64,000 nt of DNA from Shewanella japonica (GTDB taxonomy: Bacteria; Pseudomonadota; Gammaproteobacteria; Enterobacterales; Shewanellaceae). The stretch covers positions 1,161,001-1,225,000 of the forward strand of contig NZ_CP020472.1 in assembly GCF_002075795.1 (NCBI RefSeq). Reading direction: 5' to 3'. Both the position numbers and the translations under genes were made by a program. The first letter of the stretch is position 1. Each line of letters opens with the position of its first letter. The notes beneath the pieces are model-generated. The model searched no databases. It was not told where the DNA came from and saw only the letters and a program-made list of their open reading frames with translations. Below, one piece after another: positions 7,187 through 14,394 of the stretch.

Positions 7187-9636
7187 TCTGCCGTTGACTT
7201 AACGGCTTCACTATTTTGGGTATCTGATTGAGCCTCAGTTATATCGGTTTCAGTTAATGAACCATGATTATCTTTTAATGGCTCAATCATCAAGGTGTGC
7301 TCAATCTCAGTAGGTAATAATGGTGTATTTTGATGTGTCACATATTGCTGATAACCACTTCGGTAGTAAGGTGACAAAGGATGACCCGATTGCCCCCCAG
7401 GTATGGTCATAATTGCATCTTGCTCAGCACCTGGCTGCACAATAAAGCGCTGTGAAGCACCAAACGATTTACCTTGAACTGCAGGCATAAAGCTATCACC
7501 AAAACCATCAACACTTGGCATATCTAACCAACGACTGAGTTGAGGGATCTGTTTTGAAAAAGGGTGTTGGATTAGTAGTTGGTTGACCTTTCCCCAGCGT
7601 AGATCTGATAGCTTTTGATGCTTACTATACTTGGCGAATAAAGCCTGTTTGGCATCGTTATATACGCTTAGTGCAAAGGCCTGCCAATGAGGTTGAGCTT
7701 TAGGTAGCCAACTGGCTGGTTGCTGCTCGATGATTTGCCACATTGGGGTTTCAAGGTATCGTTTTATCACTGACAAGCCGCTTTCTCTTTCTTTGAGCTC
7801 TGTTTCGATAGGGGCAAATGTTTGATCTATTAGCGCCGTTCTAAAGTGTCTGACTAATGTGTAGCCCACTGAATCAGCACAAGCGCAGTGGCCCCAATTG
7901 GCAATCAGTTTTATGTCTTCGGCATATTCAACAGGGTATTCACTCAATATTTGCAGTAAATATTGCTGCCAAGGTGCTAAAAAAAGTGCTTCATTATCGA
8001 GCTGTAACTGATAAAAATCGGCTTCGCTAAAGTTGGAACTTGCTAATAAGCGATCACGTATCTGTACGCCGCGAGCGCCAAGCGCATAACCGCCATCTCC
8101 AAAGCGTAATTGCTCTTCGCTAGATAAAACGCGAGAGTTTGCTGTCCATATACGTTGGTTATCAGGATTTATCACCTCAGGCATAACGGCTTGTTGCAGT
8201 TGCCATTTTGAAGATTGAAAATTGCTTGGTGACTGGGCTGTATTCGAAGGGTTGTCACGAGCGGGAACTGCCCCTGCGATTGTCCAGCCTGCATTACCTT
8301 GATTATCTGCCAGCAACATATTTTGTGCTGGGATCCCAATTTCTGTTGCAAGTGCGCTGGCTTGCTCAACAGTCTCTGCGGTTTCTAATGACAATAACGC
8401 CATGTTAACCGCGTAATCAGCATGCCCCACCCAAGATAGTGCATAATTAACACCGGCTACTGTTTTTACTGGACCAAATTCACTAACTTGAATCGTATAG
8501 TTCACTTGATCGTTAGGCAGTTCGATAGGCTCATATTCAATATCGATTGCTGTATCAGGGCTAATTTCAATCCAGTCAGCCGTGTCGATGTAACTGTTGG
8601 TAAAGCCCCAAGCGAGTTTGCCATTAGAACCAACGACTATCGCAGGTGCGCCCGGAAGGCTTACTCCTGTGATTTGGTGTGATGATTTATCTGAAACAGG
8701 TGGATTAGATTTTGCTGAATCTTGAGCTGCACTTGTTTGGTAATTGAGTTGTGCACGATACCAAATAATGGGTACCGCAAAGGATAAATGCATGTCATCG
8801 GACAACATTGCGCGGCCGGAATCGGTTAATTGCCCCGTTACTGCCCAATTGTTACTGCCTACTTCTACTGGTTCTTCAATCGCCTGAGTTATCGCACTCA
8901 GTAAAATATCGTCCTCGAGAGCGGGAATATCTCCTTGATACAGCGGTATTTGGCTTTCATCTAAGGCGGCTTGGTGATGACTTGGCTGGATTAAAAAATC
9001 GACCATTTCGTTGCCAAAGGCTTGCTGCAATTGGGTTAACGCCATATCACGTTTAATTGTATTACCTTGTAAATCTAAGTACATACTATAAATCACTAAC
9101 AAGCTGTCAGTTTCATGCCATTCTCGTGGGCTAGACTGTGTCAGCAAGTACTCAAATGAGCGCACAGTTTGTTCTGCTAATGCATGATTTACCCCTTGGG
9201 TATATGCACTAAGCATGGCTTTATCTTGCTGTGGTAGTTGCTCAAAAATGTTTTGTGCTCGCATTCTTAATTGATGAAAACGTTTGTTTTTATCCAATTT
9301 AAGTGCGGCTTTGCCAAATATTTCAGCCAATTCGCCAGCGGCATTTCGGCGCAATAAGTCCATTTGAAAAAATCGATCTTGGCTATGTGCATACCCCAAA
9401 GCATAGGCTGCATCTTTGCGGTTACTGGCGGTAATGATTGCGGTGCCTAATGTGTCTCGTTCAATGGTTAGTGGAGCTGAAATGTCGTCACTCACTACCG
9501 TGGCTGATAACGAGGGCATGCTTAAACGCAGGGTGCTATAAATAGCCAGAATGATAATACCGACTAGCAATAACACTATGGCTAGTGAATATTTGGTGAA
9601 CTTAGATTGTAAAACCCGGTTAAGGCTAAAAGACAT
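7183..9636 (-). CDS. Penicillin acylase family N-terminal-nucleophile hydrolase
   Basis: 817 residues, the size of precursor acylases. An N-terminal membrane anchor or signal (about residues 15-37) is followed by the alpha-chain region (GYAHSQDRFFQMDLLRR, residues 81-97) and a spacer. The self-cleavage site is VEVG|SNNWAVTG, making Ser261 the new N-terminal nucleophile of the beta chain; WGKVNQL and GGQSGHPLSPYY near the C-terminus are family motifs. Relatives hydrolyse penicillin G, aculeacin or N-acyl-homoserine lactones, and an AHL acylase (Aac) is described from a Shewanella strain. Quorum-signal cleavage is possible but not shown. It is monocistronic. Confidence 0.9.
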   Translation of the reverse strand: MSFSLNRVLQSKFTKYSLAIVLLLVGIIILAIYSTLRLSMPSLSATVVSDDISAPLTIERDTLGTAIITASNRKDAAYALGYAHSQDRFFQMDLLRRNAAGELAEIFGKAALKLDKNKRFHQLRMRAQNIFEQLPQQDKAMLSAYTQGVNHALAEQTVRSFEYLLTQSSPREWHETDSLLVIYSMYLDLQGNTIKRDMALTQLQQAFGNEMVDFLIQPSHHQAALDESQIPLYQGDIPALEDDILLSAITQAIEEPVEVGSNNWAVTGQLTDSGRAMLSDDMHLSFAVPIIWYRAQLNYQTSAAQDSAKSNPPVSDKSSHQITGVSLPGAPAIVVGSNGKLAWGFTNSYIDTADWIEISPDTAIDIEYEPIELPNDQVNYTIQVSEFGPVKTVAGVNYALSWVGHADYAVNMALLSLETAETVEQASALATEIGIPAQNMLLADNQGNAGWTIAGAVPARDNPSNTAQSPSNFQSSKWQLQQAVMPEVINPDNQRIWTANSRVLSSEEQLRFGDGGYALGARGVQIRDRLLASSNFSEADFYQLQLDNEALFLAPWQQYLLQILSEYPVEYAEDIKLIANWGHCACADSVGYTLVRHFRTALIDQTFAPIETELKERESGLSVIKRYLETPMWQIIEQQPASWLPKAQPHWQAFALSVYNDAKQALFAKYSKHQKLSDLRWGKVNQLLIQHPFSKQIPQLSRWLDMPSVDGFGDSFMPAVQGKSFGASQRFIVQPGAEQDAIMTIPGGQSGHPLSPYYRSGYQQYVTHQNTPLLPTEIEHTLMIEPLKDNHGSLTETDITEAQSDTQNSEAVKSTAD

Positions 9637-9793
9637 GATTTCTTACCCAGTAAAGTGAACCTGTCTATCATAACCAAGGTTATCGAATTGTTAAAAGTGA
9701 TTTTTGAATATAGTGTGTAAAAAAGCAAAGTAGAAAGAATCAGTTAGCCTCACTTTTGGGTAAAGCTAACGGTTTCGAAGAAGGCGGGTTGCG

Positions 9794-10510
9794 TTACTGA
9801 CTTATTTTGGCTTTAAACTTCGCTTTGGTTTCTGCATTGGCTTTGTTGTACCAGTAATCCAGCATTTCACTGATTTCAGCTTGGTCTTCAGCAATTGATT
9901 TTGGGGTAATCACCTGTGGTTGAGCAGGCGCAACTGTACTGGCTGACGCTACGTTAGTCGGTACTGTGTTCGTTGATACTGTATTAGTTGATACTGTGTT
10001 AGTCGGTACTGTGTTCGTTGGTGCAAATGCAGCAACCGAGGCAAGCTGTTGCGTTTGATTGTAGGTGAGTAATTCTTCTTGATAATCTCGACCTAGCTGT
10101 AATCCATCCTTACGTAAAATGTCGGCTTGATATGCCACTGAATTACTTTGATTACTGCTCAGAGTGACTGATGGGGTTTTATTGAATTTATTCGCTGCAT
10201 TTTTATTGCGAATGCTAGGTAGCGATAATTCATATTCAGCGTTATTGGCATCAAAGGTTAAAATGACAGGGTCTGAGTTAAACTGGGTTTGCATGCCACT
10301 ATCGCGGTAATTGATGACGTAGCGAAACACGATTTGGTTAGTGCCTTCTACTAAAGTGACTTCACGGCCGCCATCAAACGTCTGGCCATTCAATACTTTG
10401 ACTTCGGCACTGCTAGGCAATTTCAATATGCTGGCAGCAAAAGACATAGGGCTGACCAGTGATAAAAATAGTGTGATAACGAGTGTAGTGAAAAGTGGCT
10501 TAGAGGTCAT
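9794..10510 (-). CDS. DUF2057 (YccT-like) exported protein
   Basis: 238 residues with a signal peptide ending SFA-A (about residue 25). The DUF2057 core follows (about 26-140: ILKLPSSAEVKVLNGQ, TLVEGTNQIVFRY). Residues about 165-185 are a low-complexity TNTV/TNTS repeat encoded by a 15-bp tandem array, leading to a C-terminal helix (EDQAEISEMLDYWYNKA). YccT is a periplasmic protein of poorly defined role, linked in Salmonella to curli control. The repeat linker is not a usual part of the family. Confidence 0.75.
   Translation of the reverse strand: MTSKPLFTTLVITLFLSLVSPMSFAASILKLPSSAEVKVLNGQTFDGGREVTLVEGTNQIVFRYVINYRDSGMQTQFNSDPVILTFDANNAEYELSLPSIRNKNAANKFNKTPSVTLSSNQSNSVAYQADILRKDGLQLGRDYQEELLTYNQTQQLASVAAFAPTNTVPTNTVSTNTVSTNTVPTNVASASTVAPAQPQVITPKSIAEDQAEISEMLDYWYNKANAETKAKFKAKISQ
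9960..10019 (-). repeat. 15-bp tandem repeat, four units, in-frame
   Basis: Four contiguous units on the plus strand: GGTACTGTGTTCGTT, GATACTGTATTAGTT, GATACTGTGTTAGTC, GGTACTGTGTTCGTT. Each encodes five residues of the T-N-T-V-P/S type on the minus strand. The unit length is a multiple of three, so copy number can change without loss of frame. Confidence 0.9.
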
Positions 10511-10633
10511 AGTATTCTCATTTAGGCAAGGGGAGCTAACGCAGCTTGTACCTTGTATTAATGTATAAAAGCTCTGGTTAAGTTATAGCAAATCTTGCGA
10601 TAGTTACATAATGACAAAATTGTTATTTAGCGA

Positions 10634-11296
10634 TTAATGACTCAAGCCTAGCTTTTTATAATCAAAGAACTTTCTATGTTCTGGACCTGCCAAATTAGTA
10701 TTAACCTTATTAGGGTGCTTATGCTCGCCCCAACTAGCCACATGCGTGCCGACATTTAACACAGGAAAACTGTGGTTAAGGCTGGCATTAATACGATTTT
10801 CGCTTACTCCAATAAAACGCAGTAGTTGCGTTAGGCTGTCTGGTTCGCTTAGTGTAATTGTGAGTAAATCATCACGCTGCGCAAAATAATTGAATACACC
10901 TTGCTGATGCCTTAGATAGCATGCTTTAAGCCGCGCTTCATCGAGTAAGTTGTCAGCGTTAATATCCCCAAAAGTTTGTTTAAAGCTACGTTTTAATATT
11001 GGATGAAACGTGCCAGTTTTTTCTAGCAAGTTAGGTTTCATTTTAGTGAGTAACATTTGAATTGAGGATACCCACTTATCAAGCGGCCTATCGATATAAA
11101 CAAATTTGGCATCAGGAAACAGCTTGTCTAATTGGGGATAATCACAAAAGCAAGGTACATCGGATACCACATCAGCAACTTCAAAGGCACGTTTAGTGAG
11201 CCCAATATGGGCGACTTTAAACCCGTAATCTAATAATGCAACACTGACGCTGGTGGTGCCAGTACGTGGCAAACCAATAATAAAAACTTTACTCAT
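10634..11296 (-). CDS. Sulfotransferase-family protein
   Basis: About 220 residues from MSKVFIIGLPRTGTTSVSVALL. The GLPRTGTTS loop is the 5'-phosphosulfate (PAPS) binding motif. KFVYIDRPLDKWVSS corresponds to the second, 3'-phosphate motif with its arginine and serine. The frame can be extended 15 codons upstream to 11341, but MSK is the natural N-terminus for this fold. The family transfers sulfate from PAPS to sugars, lipids or proteins; the acceptor is unknown. It stands alone. Confidence 0.75.
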   Translation of the reverse strand: MSKVFIIGLPRTGTTSVSVALLDYGFKVAHIGLTKRAFEVADVVSDVPCFCDYPQLDKLFPDAKFVYIDRPLDKWVSSIQMLLTKMKPNLLEKTGTFHPILKRSFKQTFGDINADNLLDEARLKACYLRHQQGVFNYFAQRDDLLTITLSEPDSLTQLLRFIGVSENRINASLNHSFPVLNVGTHVASWGEHKHPNKVNTNLAGPEHRKFFDYKKLGLSH

Positions 11297-11439
11297 AAAT
11301 GCACTCAGGTTGGCAAAGGGCGATATAGGGAAGGTGGGCAAGTACCATAATGACTGTCACTTCTTATGCTTGTATTTGAGGTCACTGCTTGCAGCATTAG
11401 GCATTGCAACTATCAATAAGTAGCCAGCCGAACTTTAAC

Positions 11440-11718
11440 TTAGGTTCTGTACAGCACTTTTATGACATGCCAACCAAATTTGGTTTTAACAAGGTGAGGT
11501 GTGATGAGTTCACCTGTAAAGCACACTTTATCAAACTGAGGTACCATTTGACCTTTTTTGAACTCACCTAAGTTACCGCCATTTTTACCCGATGGACACG
11601 AAGAGTGTTTCTTGGCGAGCACATCAAACTTGGCGCCTTTCTCGAGTTGTTTGATTAAATCTTCTGCTTGTTGCTTATGTTTAACGAGAATGTGCAAAGC
11701 AGCCGCTGTTCTGGCCAT
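11440..11718 (-). CDS. ppiC: Parvulin-type peptidyl-prolyl isomerase PpiC
   Basis: 92 residues, exactly a single parvulin domain: [15 protein letters not shown] (N-terminal strand), [23 protein letters not shown] (central motif) and [10 protein letters not shown] (C-terminal signature). No signal peptide, so a cytoplasmic foldase like E. coli PpiC (93 residues). It catalyses cis-trans isomerisation of X-Pro bonds. Monocistronic. Confidence 0.92.
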   Translation of the reverse strand: MARTAAALHILVKHKQQAEDLIKQLEKGAKFDVLAKKHSSCPSGKNGGNLGEFKKGQMVPQFDKVCFTGELITPHLVKTKFGWHVIKVLYRT

Positions 11719-11891
11719 GATAAATACTCATTTTGACGGGTTGGAGATGAATGACGGGATTATAGCGTGATTTGCCTATGAGCGGCTACAAATGGCGTTA
11801 CACTTTAACCTTGTCCGTTATGTTGTAGATAGAGCAAGGATATTTTAAGCTCGAGAACTATCCCTTATAAACTGATAATTAAGCGTATTTT

Positions 11892-12521
11892 ATGACTTCT
11901 GATACCACAAAACTTAAATATGTGTACGACCCTATGTGTAGTTGGTGCTGGGGGTATCGACCCGCTTGGATAGCACTCAAACAGTTAATCGCAGAGCATG
12001 ATAACGATATCGAAATTGAGTATTGTCTAGGGGGATTAGCAGCAGATTCTGACGTACCCATGCCTGATGAGATGCAGGGCTTTTTGAGCCAAACTTGGCA
12101 TAAAATTGCAGCGCAATTAGGCACTGAGTTCAATCACGATTTTTGGCAAGTGTGTCGCCCTAGACGTTCAACCTATCCTGCATGTCGCGCCTGTATCGTT
12201 GCCAGAGACCATGGCCTTGAGCAGCAAATGATACTGGCAATTCAAACTGCCTATTATTTAGAAGCAAAAAATCCATCAGATATTGATACTTTAGTGGAGG
12301 CAGCAGACAGTATTGGCATTGAAAGTGCTGCTTTTAGTAAAGCAATCATGTCAGATGAAGTCAATCAAAGATTGATGGCAGAGCTCACCGCAGTGCATCA
12401 ACTGCCAATAAGAGGCTTTCCATCATTAGTGCTCGAATATAAAGGGCGAAATTACCCTATTGCGCTCGATTATCGGGAAGCGCAAGTGACCTTTAATGAA
12501 ATTAAGGCATCGATGGCCTAG
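11892..12521 (+). CDS. DsbA-family (FrnE-like) thioredoxin-fold protein
   Basis: 209 residues without signal peptide. The N-terminal redox motif is YDPMCSWCWG (Cys16, Cys19), followed by the helical insertion and a late cis-proline segment (IRGFPSLVLEYKG). Cytosolic DsbA/FrnE/2-hydroxychromene-isomerase-like proteins act as thiol-disulfide exchangers or isomerases; the client is not known. The gene is followed by a terminator shared with the convergent cytochrome gene. Confidence 0.85.
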   Translation: MTSDTTKLKYVYDPMCSWCWGYRPAWIALKQLIAEHDNDIEIEYCLGGLAADSDVPMPDEMQGFLSQTWHKIAAQLGTEFNHDFWQVCRPRRSTYPACRACIVARDHGLEQQMILAIQTAYYLEAKNPSDIDTLVEAADSIGIESAAFSKAIMSDEVNQRLMAELTAVHQLPIRGFPSLVLEYKGRNYPIALDYREAQVTFNEIKASMA

Positions 12522-12574
12522 AAAGGGGGGGGAGCTTGATGTGCTGGTTAAGGCCAGCTTAAATTGGGATATAA

Positions 12575-12604
12575 AAAAACCAGCTGAGCAATCAACTGGT
12601 TTTT
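12575..12604. terminator. Bidirectional rho-independent terminator
   Basis: Arms AAAAACCAGCTGA and TCAACTGGTTTTT, one mismatch, closed by a GCAA tetraloop. T-tracts lie on both strands, placed between the convergent DsbA-like and cytochrome genes. Confidence 0.85.
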
Positions 12605-12694
12605 ATTCTCTTACAGAGATAACACTTGATTTAGTGAACGAGCAACGTCAAATCTGGTAAAAGACAGTTGCTGTAAATCAAGGTTTATACGAGA

Positions 12695-12922
12695 TTAAAG
12701 CTCGTGACAATCAGCACATTCAGTGATTGTTAGGTCAGGAGTGTGCAAGTCTGCATCTAACTCATGAGCGTCAGCAAAGCTGTGACAATCATTACAAGTT
12801 TCGATGTTTGCTTCCATCTCAGCATGCTCTTCAACGTTGATTTTCTCGTGACAATCTACACAATCAACAGCAAAAGCAGAACTAGCGAAAACTAGTGTAG
12901 CGATCATAGCTAAATATTTCAT
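12695..12922 (-). CDS. Miniature periplasmic triheme cytochrome c
   Basis: 75 residues. A signal peptide ends AFA-V (residues 1-18), leaving about 57 mature residues. Three CxxCH heme motifs are at 21-25 (CVDCH), 43-47 (CNDCH) and 69-73 (CADCH). Exactly three further histidines (33, 53, 60) could give all three hemes bis-His ligation. The mature chain is acidic (many Glu/Asp), like Shewanella periplasmic electron shuttles. A role in anaerobic periplasmic electron transfer is inferred. It is monocistronic with a 396-bp upstream region. Confidence 0.85.
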   Translation of the reverse strand: MKYLAMIATLVFASSAFAVDCVDCHEKINVEEHAEMEANIETCNDCHSFADAHELDADLHTPDLTITECADCHEL

Positions 12923-13318
12923 AGTAACTCCATCATCAGTTAAGGGGCTTTATCGCCCGTGCTAAGTGCCAAATTCGGCCTTAACAAATCGCGCATAATC
13001 AATGTACAACTATCTTAATGAAAATAAATCCGTTACTTCAAAACTAAGAACACTGAAAATTGGTTAGCACATTTTAATTTATTGTTTAAAGCAATCTAAT
13101 AAAATGAAAAAAGGCTGATTTCTGTCTAGAATCTTAAGCGCTTTCTTAAATTCCAAGTACTTTACTCAGCTACCATCTTATTGATTTAACTTAATTGAAA
13201 CTTAAAATGGCCTGCAAAGCCAGTATTTTGCATTTTCTAGCATACTTATTTCTCAAGGTTGTGATCTGCTTAATAAAATTCTACATTTTTTAAATGTGTT
13301 TTGAGTAATGGTTGGACT
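12923..13318. other. Intergenic region upstream of the cytochrome gene
   Basis: 396 bp of AT-rich sequence. It must hold the cytochrome promoter (minus strand) and the end of the SRAP transcript. A half-site TTGTGATCT at about 13259-13267 resembles part of a CRP box but lacks the second arm. No gene or strong hairpin seen. Confidence 0.4.
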
Positions 13319-13960
13319 TCAAATTTGTGTTGAATCAGTGATTTTAATCCAATGTTCAGGCAATGGATTGATGAGTTCAGACAGATTGTCGGCTGGCTGA
13401 GTTAGCCAATGATTTATCTGAGTTGAGGCGATAAATAAGGGCATTCTGTGGTGATACTGAGCACACTTAGTATTGGGTTTAATCGTTAACGTCACGACTT
13501 GTTGCCGATCGGGATACATCACGCCAGCCATGAATAATGGCTTATTTCCCGCATGAGAAAAGCGGTATTTGTGCTTTTGTTGCTGACTTGAAATAGGGCG
13601 AGTATCAGCGCCGTTTACCAGTTCTTGGTCAAGACTCAATATGTCTGTTGTCGGTTCTTGTCGCCATTCAAACCAACCACTACAAGGAATAATGCAGCGA
13701 TGCTGAGCAAATGCGCTAGAAAACGTTGGCTTTTGTGAAACGGTTTCAGCCTGAGCATTGATAATCAGTTTTTTCGACCAGTCAGGCTGTATTCCCCATC
13801 GCTGCTGGCTAGAAATGATTTTACCTTGTCGGTGACTAAGCGTCGTAATGGGATCGGTGGGACGTAAATCAAGGTTATCTTGAATCGTCAGCGGCTGCTC
13901 GAATAGATTGTCTAAGGTTGACTGCATTCCACTTAGTAACACCTCAATTCTACCGCACAT
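13319..13960 (-). CDS. yedK: SRAP/HMCES-family abasic-site protein (YedK-like)
   Basis: 213 residues opening MCGRIEV: after Met removal Cys2 is the catalytic residue that crosslinks to abasic sites in single-stranded DNA. Other family motifs are NAQAETVSQKPTF (conserved N and E), CIIPCSGWFEWR and QYHHRMPLF (catalytic His). The protein shields abasic DNA during replication or repair. There is a non-conserved insertion at about residues 105-130. No LexA box was recognised upstream. Confidence 0.92.
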   Translation of the reverse strand: MCGRIEVLLSGMQSTLDNLFEQPLTIQDNLDLRPTDPITTLSHRQGKIISSQQRWGIQPDWSKKLIINAQAETVSQKPTFSSAFAQHRCIIPCSGWFEWRQEPTTDILSLDQELVNGADTRPISSQQQKHKYRFSHAGNKPLFMAGVMYPDRQQVVTLTIKPNTKCAQYHHRMPLFIASTQINHWLTQPADNLSELINPLPEHWIKITDSTQI

Positions 13961-14394
13961 TGGTTGTCTCCTTAGTCCCCATACTTTGGCACGTTATCAC
14001 TGTAAGCTGCTGTTGGTTATTTTTCCAATCATTTTCGGCGATGTATGTAAGGTTTGCGTTAATCTCATCGACAGGGCTTATTGCGTATTGTTCAAATTTA
14101 ATCGCGTCATTGAGTCAATAATCTCTTCCTATTTTTGACTCGCTATTTTGAAATGTCTCAGCCTAAATAGCATCGTTTTTGCTTAAAAAATGCAAAAATT
14201 CAAACGAGCGTATAAATTTTTTAATTTTTTTTCATTTCAGCGTACATGTGTAAGTCTATGAAAAGTTGGTAATTATTTTTGTTAGCTGCTTTGTTACTGT
14301 AAATAAAGGCTTTATTTTTGAATTAGAATATTTGATCTAATTTGTTTTTTGTGACGTAATGCACACTATTATTCTGGTCTGATGAGTATGAACT
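13961..14394. other. Divergent intergenic region, SRAP / acyl-CoA dehydrogenase
   Basis: 434 bp, strongly AT-rich between 14160 and 14360. It holds the promoters of the two divergent genes and a FadR-like site close to the start of the right-hand gene. No credible ORF: the short frames here have no family features. Confidence 0.4.
14373..14387 (+). promoter_or_regulatory. Possible FadR-like fatty-acid operator
   Basis: TCTGGTCTGATGAGT ends 7 bp before the ATG of the acyl-CoA dehydrogenase. The left half matches the FadR consensus (TCTGGTnnGACCAGA type) well and the right half poorly. The position would block transcription or initiation. Recognition is by eye only. Confidence 0.3.

Noticed and set aside
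13255..13275. CRP-like TGTGATCT sequence upstream of the cytochrome
   Set aside because: Only one half of the CRP dyad is present, and it is more than 300 bp from the cytochrome start.
13908..14138. Two short overlapping plus-strand frames near the SRAP start
   Set aside because: They overlap the SRAP gene and its promoter, lack start signals and read as random hydrophobic sequence.
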